From assembly GCF_050948175.1 (NCBI RefSeq), contig NW_027490244.1:248001-312000 (forward strand): a DNA stretch of 64,000 nucleotides, given 5' to 3'. The position numbers were made by a program, and so were the translations under genes. The DNA is from Xylocopa sonorina. Its lineage: Eukaryota > Arthropoda > Insecta > Hymenoptera > Apidae. Positions within the stretch are counted from its first letter, which is position 1, and each line of letters begins with the position of its first letter. The notes beneath the pieces are model-generated. The model did not search any database. It saw only the letters and a list, made by a program, of their open reading frames with translations, and had not been told where the DNA came from. Positions 12,146-25,461 of this stretch are shown here, piece by piece.

Positions 12146-13870
12146 TTCAAAAGAATGTAAATGCGACACTTCCATGCTAGGAAATAGCGTTTGCAGATGT
12201 CTAAGTATCGTAGGAATAGAATACTAATGCTTCTTAAAACGCGATATCGCATCTCACTTCTATGTTTCATGATAAGATATAATATTCATTGCGAAGTGTC
12301 ATGTATACCTCGTATTCACTTCAAAAGAATGTAAATGCGAAACTCACATGCTAGGAAATATTGTTTGCAGATGTCTACGTTTCACAGAAATAGAGTACAA
12401 ATGCTTCTTAAAACGAGATGTCGTATTTCATTTCTATGTTTCGTAATAAGATATAATATTCATTGTGTAATGCTATGTATACCTCGTATTCACTTCAATG
12501 GAATGTAATTGCGACATTTCCATGCTAGGAAATAGAGTTTGCAGATGTCTACGTATCGTAGCAACAGATTTCTAATGTTTCTTAAAACAAGATGTCGCAT
12601 TTCATTTCTATGTTTCGTGATAAGATATAATATTCATTGTGGAGTGTTATGTATACCTCGTATTCACTTGAAAAGAATGTAAATGCGACACTTCCTTGCT
12701 AGGAAATATTGCTTGCAGATGACTACGTATCGTAGCAATAGAGTTCTAATGCTTCTTAAAACGCGATATCGCATCTCACTTCTATGTTTCATGATCAGAT
12801 ACAATATTCATTGCGAAGTGTCATGTATACCTCGTACTCTCTACAAAAGAATGTAAATGCGACACTCACATGCTAGGAAATATTGTTGGCAGATGTCTAC
12901 GTATCACAGCAATGGAGTACTAATGCTCCTTAAAACGAGATGTCGTATTTCATTTCTATGTTTCGTAATAAGATATAATATTCATTGTGTAATGTTATGT
13001 ATACCTCGTATTCACTTTAATGGAATGTAAGTGCGACATTTCCATGCTAGGATATTGCGTTTGCAGATGTCTACGTATCGTTGCAATAGAGTTCTAATGC
13101 TACTTAAAACGAGATGTCGCATTTCATTTCTACGTTTCGTGATAAGATATAATATTCATTTTGGAGTGTTACGTATACCTCGCATTCACTTCAAAAGAAT
13201 GTAAATGCGACACTTCCTTGCTAGGAAATAACATTTGCAGATGTCTACGCATCGTAGCAATAGAGTTCTAATGCTTCTTAAAACGAGATGTTGTATTTCA
13301 TTTCTATGTTTCTTAATAAAATATAACATTCATTGTGTAATGTTATGTATACCTCGTATTCACTTCAATGGAATGTAAGTGCGACATTTCCTTGCTAGGA
13401 AATATTGTTTGCAGATGTCTACGTATATTAGCAATAGAGTTCTAATGCTTCTCAGAACGCGATATAGCACCTCATTCCTATGTTTCATGATAAGATATAA
13501 TATTCATTGCGAAGTGTCATGTACACCTCGTATTCACTTCAAAAGAATGTAAATGCGACACTTCCATGCTAGGAAATAGCGTTTGCAGATGTCTAGGTAT
13601 CGTAGGAATAGAATTCTAATGCTTCTTAAAACGCGATATCGCATCTCACTTCTAAGTTTCATGATAAGATATAATATATTCATTGCGATGTGTCATGTAT
13701 ACCTCGTATTATCTTCAAAAGAATGTAAATGCGGCACGTCCATGCTAGGAAATAGCGTTTGCAGATGTCTACGTATCGTAGCAATAGAGTTCTAATGCTT
13801 CCTAAAATGAGAAGTCGTATTTCATTTCTATGTTTCGTAGTAAGATATAATATTCATTGTGGAATGTTAT
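12010..13870 (+). repeat. Segment duplicated at about 17395-19085
   Basis: A run of about 10-11 monomers matches the run at 17395-19085 in the same order. Shared rare variants include ACGTTTCACAGAAATAGAG, the TTTCTTAATAAAATATAAC monomer and CTAGGTATCGTAGGAATAG. The spacing is about 5385 bp at the start and 5213 bp at the end, so one copy has lost or gained about one monomer. Confidence 0.7.
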
Positions 13871-16800
13871 GTATACCTCGAATTCACTACAAAAGAATGT
13901 AAATGCGACACTTCCTTGCTAGGAAATAACATTTGCAGATGTCTACGCATCGTAGCAATAGAGTTCTAATGCTTCCTAAAACGCGATATCGCATCTCTCT
14001 TCTATGTTTCATGATAAGGTATAATATTCATTGCGAAGTGCCATGTATACCTCGTATTCACTTCAAAAGAATGTAAATGCGACACTTACATTCTAGGAAA
14101 TAGCGTTTGCAGATGTCTACGTATCGTAGGAATAGAGTACTAATGCTTCTTAAAACGAGATGTCGCATTTCATTCCTATGTTTCGTGATAAGACATAATA
14201 TTCATTGTAGAGTGTTATGTATACCTCGTATTCACTTCAAAAGAATGTAAATGCGACACTTCCTTGCTAGGAAATATTGTTTGCAGATGACTACGTATCG
14301 TAGGAATAGGGTTCTAATGCTTCTTAAAACGCGATATCGCATCTCACTTCTATGTTTCATGATAAGATATAATATTCATTGCGAAGTGTCATGTATACCT
14401 CGTATTCACTTCAAAAGAATGTACATGCGAAACTCACATGCTAGGAAATATTGTTTGCAGATGTCTACGTTTCACAGCAATAGAGTACAAAACGAGATGT
14501 CGTATTTCATTTCTATGTTTCGTTATAAGATATAATATTCATTGTATAATGCTATGTATACCTCGTATTCACTTCAATGGAATGTAATTGCGACATTTCC
14601 TTGCTAGGAAATATTGTTTGCGGATGTCTACTTATCGTAGCAATAGAGTTCTAATGCTTCTTAAAACGCGATATCGCATCTCACTTCTATGTTTCATGAT
14701 AAGATATAATATTCATTGCGAAGTGTCATGTATATCTCGTATTCACTTCATAAGAATGTAAATGCGACCCTTCCATGCTAGGAAATAGAGTTTGCAGATG
14801 TCTACGTATCGTAGCAACAGAGTTCTAATGCTTCCTAAAACGAGATGTCGCATTTCATTTCTATGTTTCGTGATAAGATATAATATGCATTGTGGAGTGT
14901 TATGTATACCTCGTATTCACTTGAAAAGAATGTAAATGCGAGACTTCCTTGCTAGGAAATATTGTTTGCAGATGACTACGTATCGTAGCAATAGAGTTCT
15001 AATGCTTCTTAAAACGCGATATCGCATCTCACTTCTATGTTTCATGATAAGATACAATATTCATTGCGAAGTGTCATGTATATCTCGTATTCACTACAAA
15101 AGAATGTAAATGCGACACTCCCATGCTAGGAAATAGCGTTTGCAGATGTCTACGTATCGTAGCAATAGAGTTCTAATGCTTCTTAAAATGAGAAGTCGTA
15201 TTTCATTTCTATGTTTCGTAATAAGATATAATATTCATTGTGGAATGTTATGTATACCTCGTATTCACTTCAAAAAAATGTAAATGCGACACTTCCTTGC
15301 TAGGAAATAACATTTGCAGATGTCTACGCATCGTAGCAATAGAGTTCTAATGCTTCTTAAAAAGAGAAGTCGTATTTCATTTCTATGTTTCGTAATAAGA
15401 TATAATATTCATTGTGGAATGTTATGTATACCTCGTATTCACTTCAAAAGAAAGTAAATGCGACACTTACATGCTAGGAAATAGCGTTTGCAGATGTCTA
15501 AGTATCGTAGCAATAGAGTTCTGATGCTTCTTAAAACGCGATATCGCATCTCACTGCGATGTTTCATGATATGATATAATATCCATTGCGAAGTGTCATG
15601 CATACCTCGTATTCAATTCAATGGAATGTAAGTGCGACACTACCATGCTAGGAAATAGCGTTTGCAGATGTCTAAGTATCGTAGCAATAGATTTCTAATG
15701 CTGCTTAAAACGCGATATCGCATCTCGCTTCTATGTTTCATGATAAGATATAATATTCATTGCGAAGTGTCATGTATACCTCGTATTCACTTCAAAAGAA
15801 TGTAAATGCGAAACTTCCATGCTAGGAAATAGCGTTTGCAGATGTCTACGTATCGTAGCAATAGATTTCTTATGATTCTTAAAACGCGATATCGCATTTC
15901 ACTTCTAAGTTTCATGATAAGATATAATATATTCATTGCGATGTGTCATGTATACCTCGTATTATCTTGTAAAGAATGTAAATGCGGCACTTCCATGCTA
16001 GGAAATAGCGTTTGCAGATGTCTACGTATCGTAGCAATAGAGTTCTAATGCTTCTTAGAACGAGATGTCGCATCTCACTGCTATGTTTCATGATAAGAAA
16101 TATTATTCATTATGGAGTGTTATGTATACCTCGTATTCACTTCAAAAGAATGTAAATGCGACACTTGCATGCTAGGAAATAGCATTTGCAGATGTCTACG
16201 TATCGTAGCAATAGAGTTTTAATGCTACTAAAAACGAGATGTTGCATTTCATTTCTATGTTTCGAGATAAGATATAATATTCATTGTGGAATGTTATGTA
16301 TACCTCGTATTCACTTCAAAAGAATGTAAATGCGACACTTCCTTGCTAGGAAATAACGTTTGCAGATGTCTGCGCATCGTAGCAATAGAGTTTTAATGCT
16401 ACTAAAAACGAGATGTCGCATTTCATTTCTATGTATCGTGATAAGATACAATATTCATTGTGGAGTGTTATGTATACCTCGTATTCACTTCAAGAGAATG
16501 TAAATGCGATACTTCCATGCTAGGAAATATTGTTTGCAGATGTCTACGTATCGTAGCAATAGAGTTCTAATGCTTCTTGAAACGCGATATCGCATCTCAC
16601 TTCTATGTTTCATGATAAGATATAATATTCATTGCGAAGTGTCATGTATATCTCGTATTCACATCAAAAGAATGTAAATGCGACACTTCCATGCTAGGAA
16701 ATAACAACTGCAGACGTATACGCATCGTAGCAATAGAGTTCTAATGCTCCCTAAAACGCGATATCGCATCTCACTTCTATGTTTCATGATAAGATATAGT

Positions 16801-19800
16801 ATCCAATGCGAAGTGTCATGTATATCTCGTATTCACATCAAAAGAATGTAAATGCGACACTTCCATGCTAGGAAATAGCGTTTGCAGATGTCTACGAATC
16901 GTAGCAATAGAGTTTTAATGCTACTTAAAACGAGATGTCGCATTTCATTTCTATGTTTCATGATAAGATATAGTATCCATTGCGAAGTGTCATGTATATC
17001 TCGTATTCGCTTCAAAATAATGTAAATGCGACACTTCCATGCTAGGGAATAGCGTTTCCAGATGTCTGCGTATCGTAGCAATAGAGTTGTAATGCTTCTT
17101 AAAACGCGATATCGCACCTCATTCCTATGTTTCATGATAAGATATAGTATCCATTGCGAAGTGTCATGTATACCTCGTATTCACTTCAAAAGAATATAAA
17201 TGCGACACTTACATGCTAGGAAATAGCGTTTGCAGATGTCTAAGTATCGTAGCAATAGAGTTCTAATGCTTCCTAAAACGCGATATCGCATCTCACTTCT
17301 ATGTTTCATGATAAGGTATAATATTCATTGCGAAGTGCCATGTATACCTCGTATTCACTTCAAATGAATGTAAATGCGACACTTACATGCTAGGAAATAG
17401 CGTTTGCAGATGTCTACGTATCGTAGCAATAGAGTTCTAATGCTTCTTAGAACGAGATGTCGCATCTCACTGCTATGTTTCATGATAAGAAATATTATTC
17501 ATTATGGAGTGTTATGTATACCTCGTATTCACTTCAAAAGAATGTAAATGCGACACTTCCATGCTAGGAAATAGCGTTTGCAGATGTCTAAGTATCGTAG
17601 GAATAGAATTCTAATGCTTCTTAAAACGCGATGTCGCATCTCACTTCTATGTTTCATGATAAGATATAATATTCATTGCGAAGTGTCATGTATACCTCGT
17701 ATTCACTTCAAAAGAATGTAAATGCGAAACTCACATGCTAGGAAATATTGTTTGCAGATGTCTACGTTTCACAGAAATAGAGTACGAATGCTTCTTAAAA
17801 CGAGATGTCGTATTTCATTTCAATGTTTCGTAATAAGATATAATATTCATTGTGTAATGCTATGTATACCTCGTATTCACTTCAATGGAATGTAATTGCG
17901 ACATTTCCATGCTAGGAAATAGAGTTTGCAGATGTCTACGTATCGTAGCAACAGATTTCTAATGCTTCTTAAAACGAGATGTCGCATTTTATTTCTATGT
18001 TTCGTGATAAGATATAATATTCATTGTGGAGTGTTATGTATACCTCGTATTCACTTGAAAAGAATGTAAATGCGACACTTCCTTGCTAGGAAATATTGTT
18101 TGCAGATGACTACGTATCGTAGCAATAGAGTTCTAATGCTTCTTAAAACGCGATATCGCATCTCACTTCTATGTTTCATGATCAGATATAATATTCATTG
18201 CGAAGTGTCATGTTTACCTCGTACTCACTACAAAAGAATGTAAATGCGACACTCCCATGCTAGGAAATATTGTTTGCAGATATCTACGTATCACAGCAAT
18301 AGAGTACTAATGCTTCTTAAAACGAGATGTTGTATTTCATTTCTATGTTTCGTAATAAGATATAATATTCATTGTTTAATGTTATGTATACCTCGTATTC
18401 ACTTCAATGGAATGTAAGTGCGACATTTCCTTGCTAGGAAATATTATTTGCAGATGTCTACGTATATTAGCAATAGAGTACTAATGCTTCTTAAAACGAT
18501 ATGTCGTATTTCATTTCTATGTTTCTTAATAAAATATAACATTCATTGTGTAATGTTATGTATACCTCGTATTCACTTCAATGGAATGTAAGTGCGACAT
18601 TTCCTTGCTAGGAAATATTGTTTGCAGATGTCTACGTATATTAGCAATAGAGTTCTAATGCTTCTCAGAACGCGATATAGCACCTCATTCCTATGTTTCA
18701 TGATAAGATATAATATTCATTGCGAAGTGTCATGTACACCTCGTATTCACTTCAAAAGAATGTAAATGCGACACTTCCATGCTAGGAAATAGCGTTTGCA
18801 GATGTCTAGGTATCGTAGGAATAGAATTCTAATGCTTCTTAAAACGCGATATCGCATCTCACTTCTAAGTTTCATGATAAGATATAATATATTCATTGCG
18901 ATGTGTCATGTATACCTCGTATTATCTTCAAAAGAATGTAAATGCGGCACTTCCATGCTAGGAAATAGCGTTTGCAGATGTCTACGTATCGTAGCAATAG
19001 AGTTCTAATGCTTCCTAAAATGAGAAGTCGTATTTCATTTCTATGTTTCGTAGTAAGATATAATATTCATTGTGGAATGTTATGTATACCTCGTATTCAC
19101 TTCAATGGAATGTAATTGCGACATTTCCTTGCTAGGAAATATTGTTTGCAGATGTCTACTTATCGTAGCAATAGAGTTCTAATGCTTCTTAAAACGCGAT
19201 ATCGCATCTCACTTCTATGTTTCATGATAAGATATAATATTCATTGCGAAGTGTCATGTATATCTCGTATTCACTTCATAAGAATGTAAATGCGACCCTT
19301 CCATGCTAGGAAATAGCGTTGGCAGATGTCTACGTATCGTAGCAATAGAGTCCTAATGCTTCTTAGAACGAGATGCCGCATTTCATTTCTATGTTTCGTG
19401 ATAAGATATAATATTCATTGCGATGTGCCATGTATACCACGTATTCACTTCAAATGAATGTAAATGCGACACTTCCATCCTAGGAAATAGAGTTTGCAGA
19501 TGTCTACGTATCGTAGCAACAGAGTTCTAATGCTTCCTAAAACGAGATGTCGCATTTCATTTCTATGTTTCGTGATAAGATATAATATTCATTGCGAAGT
19601 GTCATGTATATCTCGTATTCACTACAAAAGAATGTAAATGCGACACTCCCATGCTAGGAAATAGCGTTTGCAGATGTCTACGTATCGTAGCAATAGGGTT
19701 CTAATGCTTCTTAAAACGCGATATCGCATCTCACTTCTATGTTTCATGATAAGATATAGTATCCATTGCGAAGTGTCATGTATATCTCGTATTCACTTCA

Positions 19801-22650
19801 AAAGAATGTAAATGCGAAACTTCCATGCTAGGAAATAGCGTTTGCAGATGTCTACGTATCGTAGCAATAGAGTTCTTATGCTTCTTAAAACGCGATATCG
19901 CATTTCACTTCTAAGTTTCATGATAAGATATAATATATTCATTGCGATGTGTCATGTATACCTCGTATTATCTTGTAAAGAATGTAAATGCGGCACTTCC
20001 ATGCTAGGAAATAGCGTTTGCAGATGTCTACGTATCGTAGCAATAGAGTTCTAATGCTTCTTAGAACGAGATGTCGCATCTCACTGCTATGTTTCATGAT
20101 AAGAAATATTATTCATTATGGAGTGTTATGTATACCTCGTATTCACTTCAAAAGAATGTAAATGCGACACTTGCATGCAAGGAAATAGAATTTGCAGATG
20201 TCTACGTATCGTAGCAATAGAGTTTTAATGCTACTAAAAACGAGATGTTGCATTTCATTTCTATGTTTCGAGATAAGATATAATATTCATTGTGGAATGT
20301 TATGTATACCTCGTATTCACCTCAAAAGAATGTAAATGCGACACTTCCATGCTAGGAAATAACAACTGCAGATGTCTACGCATCGTAGCAATAGTGTTCT
20401 AATGCTTCCTAAAACGCGATATCGCATCTCACTTTTATGTTTCATGATAAGATATAGTATCCAATGCGAAGTCTCATGTATATCTCGTATTCACATCAAA
20501 AGAATGTAAATGCGACACTTCCATGCTAGGAAATAGCGTTTGCAGATGTCTACGAATCGTAGCAATAGACTTTTAATGCTACTTAAAACGCGATATCGCA
20601 CCACATTCCTATGTTTCATGATAAGATATAGTATCCATTGCGAAGTGTCATGTATACCTCGTATTCACTTCAAAAGAATGTAAATGCGACACTTACATGC
20701 TAGGAAATAGCGTTTGCAGATGTCTAAGTATCGTAGCAATAGAGTTCTGATGCTTCTTAAAACGAGATGTCGCATTTCAATCCTATGTTTCGTGATAAGG
20801 TATAATATTCATTGTAGAGTGTTACGTATACCTCGTATTCACTTCAAAAGAATGTAAATGCGACACTTCCATGCTAGGAAATAGGGTTTGCAGATGTCTA
20901 CGTATCGTAGCAATAGAGTTCTAGTGCTTCTTAAATCGCGATATCGCATCTCACATCTATGTTTCAAGATAAGATATAATATTCATTGCGAAGTGTCATG
21001 TATACCTCGTATTAACTTCAAAAGAATGTAAATGCGGCATTTCCATGCTAGGTAATAGCATTTGCAGATGTCTACGTATCGTAGCAATATAGTTCTAATG
21101 CTTCTTAAAACGCGATATCGCATCTCACTTCTATGTTTCATGATAAGATATAATATTCATTGCGAAGTGTTATGAATACCTCGTATTATCTTCAAAAGAA
21201 TGTAAATGCGGCACTTCCATGCTAGGAAATAGCGTTCGCGGATGTCTACGTATCGTAGCAATATAGTTCTAATGCTTCTTAAAACGCGATATCGCATCTC
21301 ACTTCTATGTTTCATGATAAGATATAATATTCAATGCGAAGTGTTATGAATACCTCGTATTATCTTCAAAAGAATGTAAATGCGGCACTTCCGTACTAGG
21401 AAATAGCGTTTGCAGATGTCTACGTATCGTAGCAATAGAGTTCTAATGCTTCTTAAAATGAGAAGTCGTATTTCATTTCTATGTTTCGTAATAAGATATA
21501 ATATTCATTGTGGAATGTTATGTATACCTCGTATTCACTTCAAAAGAATGTAAATGCGACACTTCCTTGCTAGGAAATTGAGTTTGCAGATGTCTACGAA
21601 TCGTAGCAATAGAGTTTTAATGCTACATAAAACGAGATGTCGCATTTCATTTCTATGTTTCGTGATAAGATACAATATTCATTGTGGAGTGTAATGTATA
21701 CCTCGTATTCACTTCAAAAGAATGTAAATGCGACACTACCATGCTAGGAAATAGAGTTTGCAGATGTCTACGTATGGTAGCAATAGAGTTCTAATGCTTC
21801 TTAAAACGCGATATCGCATCCCACTTCTATGTTTCATGATAAGATATAATATTCATTGCGAAGTGTCATGTATACCTCGTATTCACTTCAAACGAATGTA
21901 AGTGCGACACTTACATGCTAGGAAATAGCGTTTGCAGATGTCTACGTATCGTAGCAATAGAGTACTAATGCTTCTTAAAACGAGATGCGGCATTTCATTC
22001 CTACGTTTCGTGATATGATAGAATATTCATTGTAGAGTGTTATGTATACCTCGTATACACTTCAAAAGAATGTAAATGCGACACTTCCATGCCAGGAAAT
22101 AGCGTGTGCAGATGTCTACGTATCGTAGCAATATAGTTCCAATGCTTCTCAAAACGCGATATCGCATCTCACTTCTATGTTTCATGATAAGATATAATAT
22201 TCATTGCGAAGTATTATGTATACCTCGTCTATACTCCGAATGAAAGTAAATGCCACACTTCCTTGCTGGGAAATAGCGTTTCGAAATGTCTACGTATCGA
22301 AGAAAGAGAGTTCTATTTCTTCTTAAAACGCGACATGGCATCCTATTTTTATGTTTCATGATAGTTTGTAATATTCATTGCGAAGTGTTATGTATACCTC
22401 GCCTACACTTCAAAAGAATGTAAATGTCACACATCCTTGCTAGGAAATGCGCTTCCAGGTGTCTAGGTATCGAAGCAGTGGAGTTCTAATGCTTCTTAAT
22501 ACGCGATATCGCATCTCATTTCTATGTTTCATGATAAGATATAATATTCATTGCGAATTGTTATGTATACCTCGTCTACACTCCAAAAGGATGTAAATGC
22601 CACACTTCCTTGCTCGGAAATAGCGTTTCCAGTTGTTTACTTATCGGAGC

Positions 22651-23310
22651 AATAGAGTTCTATTGCTTCATTCAACACGATGTCGCAAGTCATTGCAATG
22701 ATTCATGGTAAATTGCAATGTTCTTTGCAATATGTTACATTTGTCTGCATCTAGACCTTAGAAGTATGTGAATCCTATACTTAATTGCAACAGAATATCG
22801 TTTCCAGATCTCTACGTGTCCAAGCAAGACATTTCTAATACTTCATGCAGCGCGATGGCGCATCTCATTTCAACGTTTCAATGCAAACAATCTGTAATCA
22901 TATGTCCATAACATTGTGCTTAACTGTTTTGGGTCTTCAATAGAATGTGAACTATATAATTCCATGCAACGGCATGGAGCTCCGTAGTGTCTGTCTGTTA
23001 AAGCAATCGAGCTAAAATTCTCCATGCAATGCGCTGGCGCATCCCATTTCATCGTTTTAAAGTAAGAATGCTGTAATCTCTTATGCATAGCTCTATGCTT
23101 ATCTGCTTTAAAACTTCATAAGAATGTAAATTCTACAGCTCCATGCAACATGATTGCCCTTCGTAGTGTCTACATGTCGAGACAATAGAGTACTAATGCA
23201 TTATACAATGCCATGACTCATCTCATTTCAACGTTTCGAATTAAGTAAGCTGTAATCTTCTATGAAAAGCATTATAATTATCTGCTTCTATTCTACAATA
23301 GAATGTGAAT
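22651..23310 (+). repeat. Decayed satellite monomers at left island outer edge
   Basis: Four or so strongly diverged monomers can be followed by their spacing of about 177-182 bp. The landmark CATTTCAACGTTT or CATTTCATCGTTT recurs near 22867, 23044 and 23226, each followed by GTAATC and later GAATGTGAA or GAATGTAAA. Orientation is plus. The mirror image lies at about 54871-55540. This gradient of decay is typical of an array edge that homogenisation no longer reaches. Confidence 0.75.
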
Positions 23311-24195
23311 TCTATAGATCCAAGCAACAGGAGGGCAGGCCCTCCACCATCCTACTGCCTGCCCTGATGCGAGCAAAGGATTCCCAGGGCCACTCAAACC
23401 GCGACCAACGTCTATCTTATACTCTAACCGATTCATCGTTATGCGTTTTCCATTAAGCTTGCCGGGATCAGTGATATTGATTCGCTCAATCTAAATTATT
23501 ATTTTCTTTTTAAGTTTCTCGATTTTTTTAGTTTCTCTCACGATATCGTCTATTTCGTTATACCTTACCCTTACAGTATGGTATATAATCTGTTGTTTGA
23601 TATTTCTAGGATTTCCTTCCACATATTTTCTTTCTCTTTCTCTTTAGTTACATTGTTGTTATTTTATGCTTTTCACCCTCCACATTCCCTCTCTACACCA
23701 TCTCGGAACAGGCTTTATACGATTACTGCAGGATGACGCCCCGGTCTCGTTACACCGAGATCGAGTGTTCTCTCTTGCATCCGTTGATATATATATGTTA
23801 TATATTGGAGAATATTTCCTTTTATCCTTTGTATTCTTCCAATGAAATTACATGGACAGAGGTACGAGCTAGTTCTGCACGTCTATTTGAAACAACATTA
23901 AATCACCTTGTTAAACAATAATATATTAAATGTGACTTGGACTTTTAAATTTGAATTTATAAACATCTAACAGGTAAATATGTTTTTCTTACTATTCATA
24001 TCATTATACATTCAGTGATTTATTGTGTGCTGTGATTAGATATATTAACTGCTTGATTATATTTTGCAATGAACTTTGCGTACCAAACATTGTTTTTACT
24101 CCTGATGGGAGTGGATAGTTCTTCGTTTTATATTCTTATATCGCATTCATTATAAAAGTATATGATATCCTTCTTATGCAGCCATGTATAATTAT
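23311..24195 (+). other. AT-rich island spacer, left arm, with small hairpin and 62-codon frame
   Basis: This is non-satellite sequence shared with the right arm (53964-54870, inverted). Near 23333-23363 the words GGGCAGGC and GCCTGCCC form an 8-bp inverted repeat with a short loop, and the right arm keeps it. A 62-codon open frame at 23733-23921 follows TTACTGCAGG, which looks like a splice acceptor. Its mirror copy at 54238-54426 differs at three residues. I do not recognise the product, and the frame is too short to claim as a gene. The rest is AT-rich with no supported feature. Confidence 0.5.
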
Positions 24196-24740
24196 GTACT
24201 GTGACGGTTTTTCCTGTTTCAATCCTCAAGAAAAGGGTATATAGAACCAATAATAACGGGGTATCCAGAAGTTTAATCCGGGGTTATATCGGGGTACAGA
24301 ATATCCGCGTGATTCGGCAACGCGAAGTACAGAACAATAAATTTCCTATCCAGCGAGTATTTCGAAGCTGCGAGGCTGGGACTTTTTGGGTGCCAGCTAC
24401 TCAAAAAGTAGCAAAAACTAGTAAACCACGCAACCCGGGGAAACCCGGTTCAAGATAGCCCTCGAAATTTCGAAATACTCCTTCGCTCGACTGCTTCTAG
24501 CCGAGTGCGCAAATTAGGGTCGCGGGATACTGAACTCACGGCTTCTTCCTAGATTGCCTCGACGCGGTATTACAAAAGGGTATACGACACGCCGCGAATG
24601 ACCGTGGATCACCACCCGTTATACAATACAAATTACAATACGCGATATCACAATTGCGGCAGGGAACAAATGGGACGCTTTAGCGTATAAGGACTCACGT
24701 TCTCGTTTCCAACAAGTATGGATCTCGTTCAGTCCGTCTA

Positions 24741-24742
24741 CC

Positions 24743-24793
<51 letters not shown>
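24741..24793 (+). repeat. CT/GA microsatellite in LTR-B, left
   Basis: A near-perfect CT dinucleotide run of about 53 bp. The matching run in the right arm (53354-53417) is about 11 bp longer, as expected from independent slippage after duplication. Confidence 0.9.
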
Positions 24794-24795
<2 letters not shown>

Positions 24796-24889
24796 CGAAT
24801 CGCTCCGTATAATCGCTTGCTCGGTTGCTCGCTAAGTAGTCGCTATGTCGTTCAGAAGAATAAGAGGCTGTCTTCGTGCTGGCTAGCTC

Positions 24890-24897
24890 ATTATATA
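24890..24897 (-). promoter_or_regulatory. TATA-like box of LTR-B, left
   Basis: On the minus strand the sequence reads TATATAAT followed by GAGCTAGC, within a GC-richer context about halfway along the element. The right-arm copy has the same box at 53288-53295. Position and context fit a retroelement core promoter; activity is not shown. Confidence 0.4.
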
Positions 24898-25461
24898 GGT
24901 TTGCTGGGGGTCTTCGGATCCCCTTAGATCCTCCTTAGGGCTCCTTGATGGGGTAGGGCCATACGCTTCGGTATTATTCGGGGCATCGATCGGTGGATTT
25001 CGGCGATCTTCCCTGATCGCCCCCTCTGGTGTGTCTAGAGGGGGTCCTCTGGATTATTTGAAATGGGGCGCCTGTCGCGCGCCGCGCTTTTCACGGCTCA
25101 CCTGCAATTCCGCTGTGCATCTTGAGTTTTCCTCTCCATGGGCTCAAGGGAGTGGTAGAGGTCCTTCTCACACCCGAGAACCATCCTGTTTGTCTCCATG
25201 GACTATGGCAGCGGTCTTATCGTTGCAGAGCTCTGGATCGTATCCTTCGGGCTTCAGGGCTTCTATCATCGTGTATTTCACGCTCCTCGCAAATACAGCT
25301 ATCGCAATGGTCCGTGTCGCGCTTCTCGCATGGGTGGTGATCTGCGAGCTAGTCTAACCGAAGCAGGGGGGGGGGGGTGAGCGAGCCTTGTGACGTCACC
25401 ACGTCACAGTACATACAAATTTGCGATTAAGTAGCTATGTGTTCAAATTCAATTCGGAATA

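Larger units (their letters stand above)
7165..22650 (+). repeat. 174-bp satellite array, plus orientation (about 89 monomers)
   Basis: This is the longest uninterrupted satellite block. A typical monomer runs from 9896 to 10069 (174 bp). From 7165 to about 8686 it repeats the sequence at 1604-3125. Beyond that it is a patchwork of subfamilies: GATATCGC forms alternate with GAGATGTCGC forms, CCATGCTAGG with CCTTGCTAGG, and some monomers carry a 2-bp TATATTC insertion. The last two to three monomers (about 22230-22650) change to a variant with GCCACAC and CGTCTACAC, which marks the array edge. Frames of up to about 94 codons here are satellite read-through and not genes. Confidence 0.95.
24200..25408 (-). 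mobile_element. LTR-B, left-arm copy: solo-LTR-like element
   Basis: This 1209-bp element is bounded by TGTGACGG and CACGTCACA. GTAC is directly repeated outside each end (24196-24199 and 25409-25412). Ends and target duplication again fit a solo LTR related in style to LTR-A. On the minus strand there is a core-promoter-like TATATAAT at 24890-24897, so minus is taken as the sense strand. It contains a CT microsatellite (24741-24793) and a 12-base G run (25366-25377). Open frames of 69-108 codons inside it are not conserved in frame with the other copy and are not called. The right-arm copy shares the same GTAC flanks. Confidence 0.72.

Noticed and set aside
10445..20054. A recurring 70-codon open frame (six or more near-identical copies)
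   Set aside because: Each copy spans just over one satellite monomer in one frame and repeats with the satellite. The frame arises from the monomer sequence and has no independent gene structure.
1604..22650. Regular repeats suggesting a CRISPR array
   Set aside because: The whole 174-bp unit repeats with no unique spacers, no leader and no cas genes, and the context is eukaryotic.
24718..24927. A 69-codon frame rich in Leu and Ser
   Set aside because: It is the translation of the CT microsatellite.
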